The translations under genes and the position numbers were made by a program. The notes below the pieces were generated by a model, which was not told the DNA's origin, ran no database searches, and saw only the letters and a program-made list of their open reading frames with translations. A stretch of 64,000 bases of DNA from contig CAZKCM010000006.1 of the NCBI GenBank assembly GCA_964551315.1, positions 1 to 64,000 on the forward strand, given 5' to 3'. This stretch comes from Virgifigura sp964551315. Lineage in GTDB: Bacteria > Pseudomonadota > Alphaproteobacteria > Dongiales > Dongiaceae. This document shows, piece by piece, positions 1-8,411 of this stretch. The first letter of the stretch is position 1. Each line of letters begins with the position of its first letter.

Positions 1-16
1 CAGTAAGGGCGGGCGC

Positions 17-58
17 CGCGGGCGGGCGCGGCCACGAGCCGCGCCGCGCCCGCCCGCG
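17..58 (+). terminator. Perfect 16-bp GC hairpin ahead of the ABC permease genes
   Basis: Bases 17-32 and 43-58 are perfect reverse complements, separated by a 10-base loop. A TAA at 4-6 could be the stop codon of an upstream gene, which in this operon type is often the solute-binding protein. There is no T-run after the stem, so it may be an intercistronic hairpin that limits read-through or protects mRNA rather than a true terminator. Function is inferred. Confidence 0.55.
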
Positions 59-97
59 TTACGTTCGCGCACCGAGCCGAATGAGGGAGTCCGAACC

Positions 98-1024
98 GTG
101 ACCGAGCTTGCCCAGGAACGGGCCGTCCGCCGGGCGCGTCCCGGCGCCGGAAGCCGGCTGCTGCCCTATCTGCTGAGCCTGCCCTCGCTCCTCGTGACGA
201 TCGGGATCCTGATCCCGTTCGGCACCGCCGTCTACTATTCGATGGAGCGCTACAACCTGGCGTTCCCGATGGGCCGGCGGTTCATCTGGTTCGAGAACTA
301 CGTCAACCTGCTCAGCGATGCGGCGTTCTGGCACACGTTGCAGGTGTCGCTGCTCTACACGGCCCTGTGCGTCGGCATCCAGCTCGTACTCGGACTCGGC
401 ATCGCGCTGCTGCTGGCCCGGCGCAGCTGGTTCAACGACGTCATGAGCGTCCTCCTCATCCTGCCGCTCATGGTCGCCCCGGCGATCGCCAGCCTGATGT
501 GGAAGCTCATGACGAATCCGAGCTTCGGGATCCTGAGCTATCTGCTTTCGGTCGTCGGTATCGAGGACTTTCGCTGGGCCTCCTCGCCGGACACCGCGCT
601 CTTCACGGTCGTGCTGGTCGATACCTGGGTCTACACACCGTTCATCACCATCCTGCTGCTCGCCGGCTTGCGCGCGCTGCCGAAGCAGCCCTTTGAGGCG
701 GCCGAGCTCGACGGCGTGCCGCAGAGCTTCGTGTTCTTCCGCATCACCCTGCCGATGCTGATGCCCTACATCCTGACGGCCGGGCTCTTCCGGATGCTCG
801 AGGCGATCCAGCAGTTCGACATCATCTATGCGATGACCCAGGGCGGGCCGGGCGACACGCTGATGGTGTTCCAGGTCCAGGCCTATCTCTCGGCCTTCAC
901 CTACACGAACATCGGTCGCTCGGCCGCGGTGCTCATGGTGCTGTGGGCGATCACCTTCCTGCTCAGCAACCTCGTGATCAAGCGCTGGCTCAAGCTGCGC
1001 GAGCGCCGGCACGGAAACGTCTGA
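98..1024 (+). CDS. ABC transporter permease, MalF/UgpA type (carbohydrate uptake)
   Basis: Inner-membrane permease of a carbohydrate ABC importer. The 308-aa protein has about six hydrophobic segments and the EAA loop near residue 200 (EAAELDGV), which contacts the ATPases. The start is GTG; GAGGGAG about 8 bases upstream can serve as ribosome binding site. It is the first gene visible of an operon running to about 12.4 kb, 21 bases ahead of the second permease. The neighbouring kinases, GlpD-like dehydrogenase and aldolases suggest a polyol or sugar substrate, but the permease itself does not reveal which. The solute-binding protein is not in the window. Confidence 0.93.
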   Translation: MTELAQERAVRRARPGAGSRLLPYLLSLPSLLVTIGILIPFGTAVYYSMERYNLAFPMGRRFIWFENYVNLLSDAAFWHTLQVSLLYTALCVGIQLVLGLGIALLLARRSWFNDVMSVLLILPLMVAPAIASLMWKLMTNPSFGILSYLLSVVGIEDFRWASSPDTALFTVVLVDTWVYTPFITILLLAGLRALPKQPFEAAELDGVPQSFVFFRITLPMLMPYILTAGLFRMLEAIQQFDIIYAMTQGGPGDTLMVFQVQAYLSAFTYTNIGRSAAVLMVLWAITFLLSNLVIKRWLKLRERRHGNV

Positions 1025-1045
1025 GGGAAAGGAGGCCGCGCCGCC

Positions 1046-1888
1046 ATGCTCGCCAGAATCGTCCGCGCCGTGCTGCTGACCCTCGTCGGGCTCTTCTTCC
1101 TGTTCCCGATCTTCTGGGTGCTGCTGATGAGCCTGATGACCAATCAGGACATCCTGCGCAGCCCGCCCAGCCTGGTCTTCGAGCCGACGCTCGACAACTA
1201 CGCCGCGCTGGTCTCGGGCCAGCTCTCGACCAGCGTCGGGACGCTCAAGGTCGCCTATATGCAGAACCTCGCGAACAGCCTGATCCTGAGCGTGGGCTCG
1301 GTTCTGCTGTCGCTGCTTCTGGGCGTGCCCGCGGCCTATGCCTTCGCTCGGTTCCGGTTCCGGCTCGGCGAAAACATCGCTTTCACGTTGCTGAGCTTCC
1401 GCTTCGCGCCGCCGCTCCTGGTGCTGTTACCGCTGCTGTTCTACTTTCAGGAGCTTGGGCTCTACGACACCTATATCGGGCTGATCTGGGTCTATCAGCT
1501 CATCACGCTCCCGCTCATCCTCTGGATCGTGCGCGGCTACTTCGAGGACGTCAGCGCCGATATCGAGCACGCCTACCGGCTGGACGGGCATTCCTGGCTC
1601 GCGACCTTCCTCAGGATCGCGATCCCGCTCGCGCGGCCGGGCATCGCGGCGGCGGCGCTGCTCGCCTTCATCTATGCCTGGAACAACTTCATCTTTGCGC
1701 TGATCCTCGGCTCCAGCGACGTCCAGCCGGTGACGGTGGGTGCGCTCGCCTTCATCACCGCGTCAGGCATCAACTACGGCCAGATCGCGGCGGCGCTGGT
1801 GCTGTCCATCGTGCCGACGCTGGTCCTGGCGCTGTTCGCGCAGCGCTATCTGGTCGAGGGGCTCAGCCTCGGAGCGGTCAAGGGATAG
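1046..1888 (+). CDS. ABC transporter permease, MalG/UgpE type
   Basis: Second inner-membrane permease of the importer, 280 aa. It has an N-terminal membrane anchor, about six membrane segments and a cytoplasmic coupling loop near residue 174 (EHAYRLDG, a variant of EAA). AAGGAGG precedes the ATG. It presumably pairs with the MalF-type permease upstream to form the channel. It ends 15 bases before the preferred start of the first ATPase gene, consistent with co-transcription. Confidence 0.93.
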   Translation: MLARIVRAVLLTLVGLFFLFPIFWVLLMSLMTNQDILRSPPSLVFEPTLDNYAALVSGQLSTSVGTLKVAYMQNLANSLILSVGSVLLSLLLGVPAAYAFARFRFRLGENIAFTLLSFRFAPPLLVLLPLLFYFQELGLYDTYIGLIWVYQLITLPLILWIVRGYFEDVSADIEHAYRLDGHSWLATFLRIAIPLARPGIAAAALLAFIYAWNNFIFALILGSSDVQPVTVGALAFITASGINYGQIAAALVLSIVPTLVLALFAQRYLVEGLSLGAVKG

Positions 1889-1903
1889 GAGGTGCCGCAA
1901 GCC

Positions 1904-2995
1904 ATGGCCTATTTCGAGATCGAGGGCCTGTCCAAGTCCTTCGGCCGGTCGGCGGTCATCGAGAGCCTGTCGCTCTCGGCCGCGCAGGGGGAGACCGTCG
2001 TCGTCTTCGGCCCGTCGGGCTGTGGCAAGACCGTCCTGCTGCGGCTGATCGCCGGCGTCCTGCGTGCCGATTCGGGCGACATCCGCATCGGCGGCGAGAG
2101 CATCGCCCATCTCGGTCCGGAGCATCGAAACGTCGGGATGGCCTTCCAGAACTTCGCGCTTTATCCGCACATGACGGCGTTCGAGAACATCGCGAGCCCC
2201 TTGCGCGCCCGCCGGACCGACGAGGCGGAGGTCCGGCGCCGGGTGCACGAGGTCGCCGCGCTGCTGCGCATCGAGCATGTCCTCGGCCACATGCCGCGCG
2301 AGCTGTCGAACGGGCAGAAGCAGCGCACCTCGCTGGCGCGCAGCCTCGCCCGCCGTCCGGCGGTGCTTCTCCTCGACGACCCGCTGCGCAATGTCGACGC
2401 CAAGATCCGCTATGAAATGCGGCTGGAGCTGCCGCGCGTCCTGCGCGAGTACCGCTCCACCGTGTTCTACGTGACCCAGGACTACAAGGAGGCGATGGCG
2501 CTCGGGAACCGGGTGGGTGTGCTGTATGACGGCACCTTCCGGCAGGTCGATACGCCGGCCGGGATCTATGGGCGTCCCGAGAGCATCCGCATCGCCCGGC
2601 TCTTTGGCGACCCGCCGATCAACCTGTTCCCGGTCCGCCCGGAACGCAATGGCGATGGCCGCGCCGCGGTGCGAATCGGCGACAGCGACCTGTCCGGCCC
2701 ACCGTCGCTCGACGGGCTGGTCGGCCGCGACCTGCTGCTCGGCGTCCGGCCGGAGGACGTCGAGGTGCTCACGGAGCCGGCGGACGGCGCCATCCCGGTC
2801 GAGCTCGACGCGCTGACCCCGCTCAACGTGCGCTCGGTCATGCTGCTGAAGGCCGGGAACGCGACGGAAATCCTGGCATCCTGCCCGGAGGACAAACGCC
2901 CGGCGCTCGGCCGCGGCCGGCGCCAGGTCTGGGCCCGGCTGGACCTCGGCCGGGCGCTGTTCTTCGACCGGGCGACCGAGACGCTGGTCCACTGA
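1904..2995 (+). CDS. ABC transporter ATP-binding protein, first of a heteromeric pair
   Basis: Cytoplasmic ATPase of the carbohydrate ABC importer, about 363 aa, with an ATPase domain followed by a MalK-type C-terminal regulatory fold. The Walker A motif GPSGCGKT lies near residues 36-43, the Q-loop (FQNFALYP) near 80 and a variant signature LSNGQKQR near 133. Walker B reads LLLDDPL, so the usual catalytic Glu is Asp. A GTG at 1892 is in frame but overlaps the GGAGG ribosome binding site, so ATG 1904 is preferred. The next gene encodes a second, different ATPase, so the importer probably uses an asymmetric dimer, as in the rhizobial GlpS/GlpT glycerol system (recalled, not checked). Confidence 0.92.
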   Translation: MAYFEIEGLSKSFGRSAVIESLSLSAAQGETVVVFGPSGCGKTVLLRLIAGVLRADSGDIRIGGESIAHLGPEHRNVGMAFQNFALYPHMTAFENIASPLRARRTDEAEVRRRVHEVAALLRIEHVLGHMPRELSNGQKQRTSLARSLARRPAVLLLDDPLRNVDAKIRYEMRLELPRVLREYRSTVFYVTQDYKEAMALGNRVGVLYDGTFRQVDTPAGIYGRPESIRIARLFGDPPINLFPVRPERNGDGRAAVRIGDSDLSGPPSLDGLVGRDLLLGVRPEDVEVLTEPADGAIPVELDALTPLNVRSVMLLKAGNATEILASCPEDKRPALGRGRRQVWARLDLGRALFFDRATETLVH

Positions 2996-3022
2996 CGAAC
3001 GAAAAGGCAAAAGACGGGCGGC

Positions 3023-4189
3023 ATGGCTTCTCTCACCCTCGACAACGTCAGCAAGATCTACCGGCCGAGGCGGCGCGCGGAGGTCCTGGCGGTGCGCGAC
3101 CTCACCATGCACATCGGCGACGGAGAGATTGTCGGACTGCTCGGCTCTTCGGGCTGCGGCAAGACCTCGACGCTCCGCATGATCGCGGGCTTCGAGAGCG
3201 TGACGAAGGGCGAGATCCGGATCGGCGACAAGCGGATCAACGATCTGCCGCCGGCGCGGCGCGGCGTCGCCATGGCGTTCGAGGGCTACGCGCTCTACCC
3301 GCCGCTCAGGATCTCGGACAACATCGCCTTCGGCCTGCTGCGCGACCGCAGGCCGAAGGCGGAGGTCGCGCGCAAGGTGGCCGGCATCGCCAAGCTGCTC
3401 GAAATCGATGCCATCCTCGATCACTATCCCTCGACCCTTTCGGGCGGACAGCAGCAGCGCGTCTCCCTCGCTCGCGCGCTGGTCCGCGACGCCGATGTCC
3501 ATCTGCTCGACGAGCCCATGTCGCAGCTGGAGCCGCAGCTTCGTGCGGTCCTGCGCGCCCGCATCAAGGACTATTTGATCGAGCATCGGATGACGACCGT
3601 GTTCGTCACCCACGATCAGACCGAGGCGATCGCGCTCGCCGACCGCATCGCGGTGATGGAAGGCGGCGAGCTGCAGCAGTTCGCCTCGCCCGAGGACCTG
3701 AAGGAGAGGCCGGCAAACCTCTTCGTCGCGTCCTTCATCGGCGAGCCGCCGATGAACCTGTTCCCGGCGGAGGTCGGCCCGGACCATCGAATCCATGTGA
3801 TCAACGACGCCAACGAGGCGGCGTTCTCGATCGACCTCGCCGGTGCAGGAGATGCCGTCACGCAGGTCCTCCATCCCGGCCGCAAGGTCCATATCGGCAT
3901 CCGTCCGCACCGGATCCGCGTCGGGCCCGCCGGCGCAAACGACGTTGCGGTCGGCAACGGCGTGGACGCGGTCGTGCGCGGCACTCTGCTGTCGAACCAG
4001 TGGCTCGGCGACCAGAGTCATCTCGGCATAGAGGTCGGCGGCTGCTTCATGATCGCGGTGAGCGACCGCGGCGTCGCCCTCGGGACGGACGAGCCGGTCG
4101 ATGTCGGCCTGCCCTTCGGTGCGCTGCATGTCTTCGACCGCGACAGCGAGCGCGCCCTGCTGCACGGCATGCGCCCGGCGGAGGCGTAA
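3023..4189 (+). CDS. ABC transporter ATP-binding protein, second of a heteromeric pair
   Basis: Second importer ATPase, 388 aa. Walker A GSSGCGKT is near residue 42, canonical signature LSGGQQQR near 139, and Walker B with the catalytic Glu (HLLDEP) near 160. Two changes stand out: the Q-loop has Glu for Gln (FEGYALYP), and the D-loop reads SQLEP instead of SNLDA. The C-terminal third has the MalK-type regulatory fold. Paired with the upstream ATPase, the two nucleotide sites would be chemically different. The kinase gene starts 6 bases after its stop codon. Confidence 0.92.
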   Translation: MASLTLDNVSKIYRPRRRAEVLAVRDLTMHIGDGEIVGLLGSSGCGKTSTLRMIAGFESVTKGEIRIGDKRINDLPPARRGVAMAFEGYALYPPLRISDNIAFGLLRDRRPKAEVARKVAGIAKLLEIDAILDHYPSTLSGGQQQRVSLARALVRDADVHLLDEPMSQLEPQLRAVLRARIKDYLIEHRMTTVFVTHDQTEAIALADRIAVMEGGELQQFASPEDLKERPANLFVASFIGEPPMNLFPAEVGPDHRIHVINDANEAAFSIDLAGAGDAVTQVLHPGRKVHIGIRPHRIRVGPAGANDVAVGNGVDAVVRGTLLSNQWLGDQSHLGIEVGGCFMIAVSDRGVALGTDEPVDVGLPFGALHVFDRDSERALLHGMRPAEA

Positions 4190-4194
4190 GCGTC

Positions 4195-5757
4195 ATGGCG
4201 GCCGATCTGCTCATCGGGCTCGATGCCGGCACGTCGGTCATCAAGGCGGTCGCCTTCACCGTCGAGGGCGAACAGGTGGCCTGTGCCTCGGTCAAGAACC
4301 GCATCGCCCATGTCGCCCAAGGGGGCGTCGAGCAGGACATGGACGAAACCTGGGCCGCGACCGCGCAGACGCTCCGGCAGCTTGGCGATCAGGTTCCCGA
4401 TCTCGCGCGGCGCACCGCGGCGCTCTCCGTCACCGGGCAGGGCGACGGAACCTGGCTGGCGGACGCCGCCGGCCGCCCCGTCGCGCCGGCCTGGTTGTGG
4501 CTCGACGCCCGGGCCGGGCAGATCGTCGAGGAGCTCCGCCGCGACGGTACCGGCGAGCGGATCTTCCGGATCACCGGCACCGGCCTCAACCCGTCGAACC
4601 AGAGCGGCCAACTGATCTGGCTCAAGCGGCACCGGCCGGAACTCCTCGCGCGCGCGGCCACCGCGTTCCACTGCAAGGACTGGCTCTACCTCAACCTGAC
4701 CGGCGAGCGCGCGACCGACCCGTCGGAGGCGAACTTCACCTTCGGCGATTTCCGCACCCGGCAATACAGCGACGAGGTGCTGGCGCTGCTCGATCTCGCC
4801 GCGATCCGGCATCTGCTGCCGGAGCAGGTCGACGGCACCCGCCACCAGGGCCGGCTCACTGCCGAGGCCGCGAGAGAGACCGGCCTCCTCGAAGGCACGC
4901 CGGTGTCGCTGGCGCCCGTGGACGTGCTGTGCACCGCGCTCGGCGCCGGTCTCTACGAGCCCGATCGGCCGGTCGGCTGCACCATTCTGGGCAGTACCGG
5001 CGCGCATATGCGGCTCTACCGGAACGTCGATGCGGTGCGGCTCCGGAACCAGGTCGGCTACACGATGGTGATGCCGGCGCCCGACACCTGGGTTGGCTTC
5101 ATGTCCAACATGTCGGCGACGCTCAACATCGACTGGCTGCTCGATCGCGCCGAAGAGGTTCTGGGCGCGTTCCTGCCGGACGGAGGACCGGGGCGGGAGG
5201 ATCTGCTGGCCCTCATGGACCGGCGGGCGGCGGAGGCCGAGCCGGGACGCGTCCTGTTCCACCCCTTCATCTATGAGGCGGGGGAGCGCGGGCCGTTCGT
5301 CGAGCCCTGTGCGCGGGCCCAGTTCCTCGGCCTGACCTCGCGGGTCACCTTCTTCGACCTGATGCGCGGCGTCTACGAATCGCTCGGCTTCGCCGCGCGC
5401 GACTGCTACGAGGCGCTGGACCACGCACCCTGCGAGATCCGCCTCGCCGGCGGCGCGGCGCGCAGCTCGACCTGCCGCAGGATCCTGGCGGCCGCGGTCA
5501 ACGCCCCCGTCCGCCTGGTCGAGCGCGAGGAAGCGGGGGCCGCCGGCGCGGCGATGGTGGCGGCCGTCGCCCTCGGCATCGCGCCGAGCCTGGAGGCGGT
5601 CTGCAGGGCGTGGGTCGAGCCATCCCTCGGCGCGCTCGAGGCACCGGACCCGGAGTTGGTCGCGGCCTATGGCGCGCTGTTTCCCGTCTACCGCAAGGGG
5701 TATGAAGCGATGTTCGACTTTTGGCGCGCCCTTCACGGCGCGCGGGGAGGGCGCTGA
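4195..5757 (+). CDS. FGGY-family carbohydrate kinase, erythritol-kinase-like
   Basis: ATP-dependent sugar or polyol kinase of 520 aa, the usual FGGY length. The N-terminal phosphate-binding motif is GLDAGTSVIKAV (residues 8-19), and VTGQGDGTW near residue 80 and WLWLDARA near 100 resemble erythritol kinase EryA as I recall it. The start is ATG 4195, 6 bases after the second ATPase; an in-frame ORF upstream overlaps that gene and is rejected. With the GlpD-like gene downstream it would give kinase then polyol-phosphate dehydrogenase, as in erythritol catabolism. No EryC-type isomerase is seen, and two aldolases occur instead. The exact substrate is unknown. Confidence 0.85.
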   Translation: MAADLLIGLDAGTSVIKAVAFTVEGEQVACASVKNRIAHVAQGGVEQDMDETWAATAQTLRQLGDQVPDLARRTAALSVTGQGDGTWLADAAGRPVAPAWLWLDARAGQIVEELRRDGTGERIFRITGTGLNPSNQSGQLIWLKRHRPELLARAATAFHCKDWLYLNLTGERATDPSEANFTFGDFRTRQYSDEVLALLDLAAIRHLLPEQVDGTRHQGRLTAEAARETGLLEGTPVSLAPVDVLCTALGAGLYEPDRPVGCTILGSTGAHMRLYRNVDAVRLRNQVGYTMVMPAPDTWVGFMSNMSATLNIDWLLDRAEEVLGAFLPDGGPGREDLLALMDRRAAEAEPGRVLFHPFIYEAGERGPFVEPCARAQFLGLTSRVTFFDLMRGVYESLGFAARDCYEALDHAPCEIRLAGGAARSSTCRRILAAAVNAPVRLVEREEAGAAGAAMVAAVALGIAPSLEAVCRAWVEPSLGALEAPDPELVAAYGALFPVYRKGYEAMFDFWRALHGARGGR

Positions 5758-5758
5758 G

Positions 5759-6802
5759 GTGACACGGCTTCGCATCGCGATCGTCGGCGACCGATTCATG
5801 AAGCCGGACTACTTCCGGCGTGCGCTCGAGGCCGTGCCCGGGCTCGCCTTCGAGGCGCGGACGCTCGAACTCGACTGGCCGGACACGCCGATGGTCCACG
5901 GCGAGCCGGGCACCGAGCTCGAAGGGCTGCGTGAGTTCGTCGGCGACCCCGACGCGATCGCGGACTTCATCGGCGACGCGGAGGTGCTGATCAACCACGT
6001 GGCCCCGGTCAGCGCCGCCATGCTGGCGCGGCTGCCGGCCCTGAAACTGATTGCCGTGTCGCGCGGCGGGCCCGTCAACATCGACATGGCGGCGGCGCGC
6101 AGCCGGGGCATCCCGGTGGTCAACGCTCCTGGCCGCAATGCGAGCGCCGTCGCCGAGTTCACCATCGGCATGATCCTGGCCGAGACGCGCCTCATCACGC
6201 TCGGTCACCGCTCGCTGTCGCAGGGTGAGTGGCGCGGCGACCTCTACCGGGAGGATCGAACCGGCGAGGAATTGTCGTGCCAGGTGGTCGGCGTCATCGG
6301 CTACGGCCATATCGGCACGCGGGTGGTCCGTCTGCTGAAGCCGTTCGGCTGCTCGATTCTCGTCAACGATCCCTATGTCGCGCTGAGGCCGGAGGACGCC
6401 GCCGACGGCGTCGAGCAGGTGGGTCTGGAGGAACTCCTGCGGCGGTCCGACATCGTCACCCTGCATGCCCGGGTGACGGAGGAGACGAAGGGCTTCATCG
6501 GACAGCAGCAATTCGCACAGATGAAGCGGGGCGCCTATTTCATCAACACCGCGCGCGGGCCGCTCGTCGATTACGACGCGCTCTACGAGGCGCTGCGCTC
6601 CGGCCATCTGCGCGGCGCCGGACTCGAGACCTTCGCGATCGAGCCGCCGCCGCCGGACTGGCCGCTGCTGCGGCTCGACAACGTCACGCTGACGCCGCAC
6701 ATCGCCGGGGCCTCCCGGCGGACGATCGCCTACGCCGCGGAGATGGTGGCGGAGGAGGTCCGGCGCTTCGTCGCGGGCGAGCCCGCGCTCAATCCCGCCT
6801 GA
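5759..6802 (+). CDS. D-isomer-specific 2-hydroxyacid dehydrogenase
   Basis: NAD(P)-dependent oxidoreductase of 347 aa interconverting a 2-hydroxy acid and a 2-oxo acid. The Rossmann motif GYGHIGTRVV lies mid-protein. The catalytic Arg is in NTARGPLVD, the Glu in LETFAIEP and the His in TPHIAGAS, so the active site is complete. The GTG start at 5759 follows the kinase stop by one base, with GGGGAGGG just upstream; a longer in-frame ORF overlaps the kinase and is rejected. In this operon it could handle a hydroxy acid derived from an aldolase product such as glycolate or lactate (inference). A relative of phosphoglycerate dehydrogenase is possible, but no regulatory domain is present. Confidence 0.88.
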   Translation: MTRLRIAIVGDRFMKPDYFRRALEAVPGLAFEARTLELDWPDTPMVHGEPGTELEGLREFVGDPDAIADFIGDAEVLINHVAPVSAAMLARLPALKLIAVSRGGPVNIDMAAARSRGIPVVNAPGRNASAVAEFTIGMILAETRLITLGHRSLSQGEWRGDLYREDRTGEELSCQVVGVIGYGHIGTRVVRLLKPFGCSILVNDPYVALRPEDAADGVEQVGLEELLRRSDIVTLHARVTEETKGFIGQQQFAQMKRGAYFINTARGPLVDYDALYEALRSGHLRGAGLETFAIEPPPPDWPLLRLDNVTLTPHIAGASRRTIAYAAEMVAEEVRRFVAGEPALNPA

Positions 6803-6837
6803 TCGCGGCGCGAGGAGGCCGGAGTGCCGGGTCACGC

Positions 6838-8382
6838 ATGACCGATCTTTCCAACGTCCGGATCGAGGATCCCGTCGACCTGCTGGTCGTCGGCGCCGGC
6901 GTGAACGGTGCCGGCATCGCGCGGGACGCGGCGGGTCGCGGTCTGTCCGTGGTGCTGTGCGAGAAGGACGACATCGCCAGCGGCACCTCGTCGCGCAGCG
7001 GCAAGCTCGTGCATGGCGGGCTCCGCTACCTCGAATACTACGAGTTCCGGCTGGTGCGCGAGGCGCTGATCGAGCGCGAGGTGCTGCTGCGCAGCGCGCC
7101 GCACATCATCTGGCCGATGCGTTTCGTCCTGCCGCACGATCGCAGCCAGCGGCCGGCCTGGCTCGTCCGGCTCGGGCTGTTCCTCTACGACCATCTGGGT
7201 GGGCGGCGGAAGCTCCCCGGCTGCCGCGTGCTCGACCTGCGCAAGTCGGCGGAAGGAGAGCCCCTGCTGCCCGAATACACCAAGGCGTTCGAGTATTCGG
7301 ACTGCTGGGTGGATGACGCCCGTCTCGTGGTGCTCAATGCCCGGTCGGCGGCGCAGCACGGCGCCGTGGTGCTGCCGCGCGTCGCCTGCCAGTCGATCCG
7401 CCGCGAAGATTCTCTCTGGCGGGCCACCCTGCGCACCGCCGACGGCCATGCCGAGCGGGAGCTGCGCGCGCGCGTCGTCGTCAACGCCGCCGGCCCGTGG
7501 GTGGAGAAGGTGCTGGCGGGCGTCGCCGGCTATACCGCCCGCAGCCGGATCCGGCTCGTGCGCGGCAGCCATCTGATCGTGCGCAGGCTCTACGACGGCC
7601 CGCAGGCCTATCTGATCCAGAACACCGACAAGCGCGTGATCTTCGTCAACCCCTATGAAGGGGATTACAACCTGATCGGGACGACCGACATCCCGCAGGA
7701 CTCGGATCCCGACCAGGTGGCGATCTCCGCCGAGGAGGTCGCCTATCTCTGTGCAGCGGTGAACCGATACTTCAAGCGCCGGATCTCACCCGCGGACGTG
7801 GTGCACTCCTTCTCCGGGGTGCGGCCGCTCTACGACGACGCCGCCGAGAACCCGTCGGCGGTGACGCGCGACTACGTCTTCGACATCGACGCCGGTGCGG
7901 GGCGGGCGCCGATGCTGTCGATCTATGGCGGCAAGATCACGACCTACCGCAAGCTCGCCGAGCACGCGCTGGAGAAGCTGAAGCCCTTTCTGCCGAAGAT
8001 GGGCGCGGCCTGGACCGAGGACGCGCCGTTGCCCGGCGGCGACATGCCGGATGCCGATTTCGATGCCTACGCCGCCCGCTTCCGGGCCGCCCGTCCCTGG
8101 CTTCCGGCTGGCCTTGCCACCCAATATCTGCGCCGTTATGGGACGCTCGCCGAGCGCATGCTCGGCGACGCCCGTTCGCTGGCGGATCTCGGCCGGCATT
8201 TCGGCGCCGATCTTTACGAGCGCGAGGCGCGCTATCTGATCGAGGAGGAGTGGGCGATGACCGCGGAGGACATCCTCGAGCGGCGGACGAAGCACTACCT
8301 GCACCTGTCGGCAACGGAGATCGACCGCTTCGCCGCGTGGCTCGCGCGCGAGGCCGGCCCCCCGCGGGCGCGCGCGGTATGA
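6838..8382 (+). CDS. FAD-dependent glycerol-3-phosphate/polyol-phosphate dehydrogenase (GlpD family)
   Basis: Membrane-associated flavoprotein oxidising a polyol phosphate and passing electrons to quinone. The 514-aa length matches GlpD and EryB. An FAD dinucleotide-binding motif (VVGAGVNGAGIARDAAGRG) is at about residues 15-33, followed by the family block TSSRSGKLVHGGLRYLE. The start is ATG 6838, 35 bases after the preceding stop. The paired FGGY kinase and class II aldolases suggest a polyol-phosphate other than glycerol 3-phosphate, such as a four- or five-carbon polyol phosphate. The glycerol 3-phosphate enzyme cannot be excluded from sequence alone. Confidence 0.88.
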   Translation: MTDLSNVRIEDPVDLLVVGAGVNGAGIARDAAGRGLSVVLCEKDDIASGTSSRSGKLVHGGLRYLEYYEFRLVREALIEREVLLRSAPHIIWPMRFVLPHDRSQRPAWLVRLGLFLYDHLGGRRKLPGCRVLDLRKSAEGEPLLPEYTKAFEYSDCWVDDARLVVLNARSAAQHGAVVLPRVACQSIRREDSLWRATLRTADGHAERELRARVVVNAAGPWVEKVLAGVAGYTARSRIRLVRGSHLIVRRLYDGPQAYLIQNTDKRVIFVNPYEGDYNLIGTTDIPQDSDPDQVAISAEEVAYLCAAVNRYFKRRISPADVVHSFSGVRPLYDDAAENPSAVTRDYVFDIDAGAGRAPMLSIYGGKITTYRKLAEHALEKLKPFLPKMGAAWTEDAPLPGGDMPDADFDAYAARFRAARPWLPAGLATQYLRRYGTLAERMLGDARSLADLGRHFGADLYEREARYLIEEEWAMTAEDILERRTKHYLHLSATEIDRFAAWLAREAGPPRARAV

Positions 8383-8411
8383 TCGGGAAGGGCAAGACGC
8401 GGAGGACGACC

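Noticed and set aside
1..6. End of an upstream gene (TAA at 4-6)
   Set aside because: Only one or two codons are visible; plausible but not supportable as a feature.
1763..4165. Very long antisense ORF (800 aa) on the minus strand across the ATPase genes
   Set aside because: It mirrors codon bias of two intact + strand ABC ATPases; the protein is Arg/Asp/His-rich with no domain pattern.
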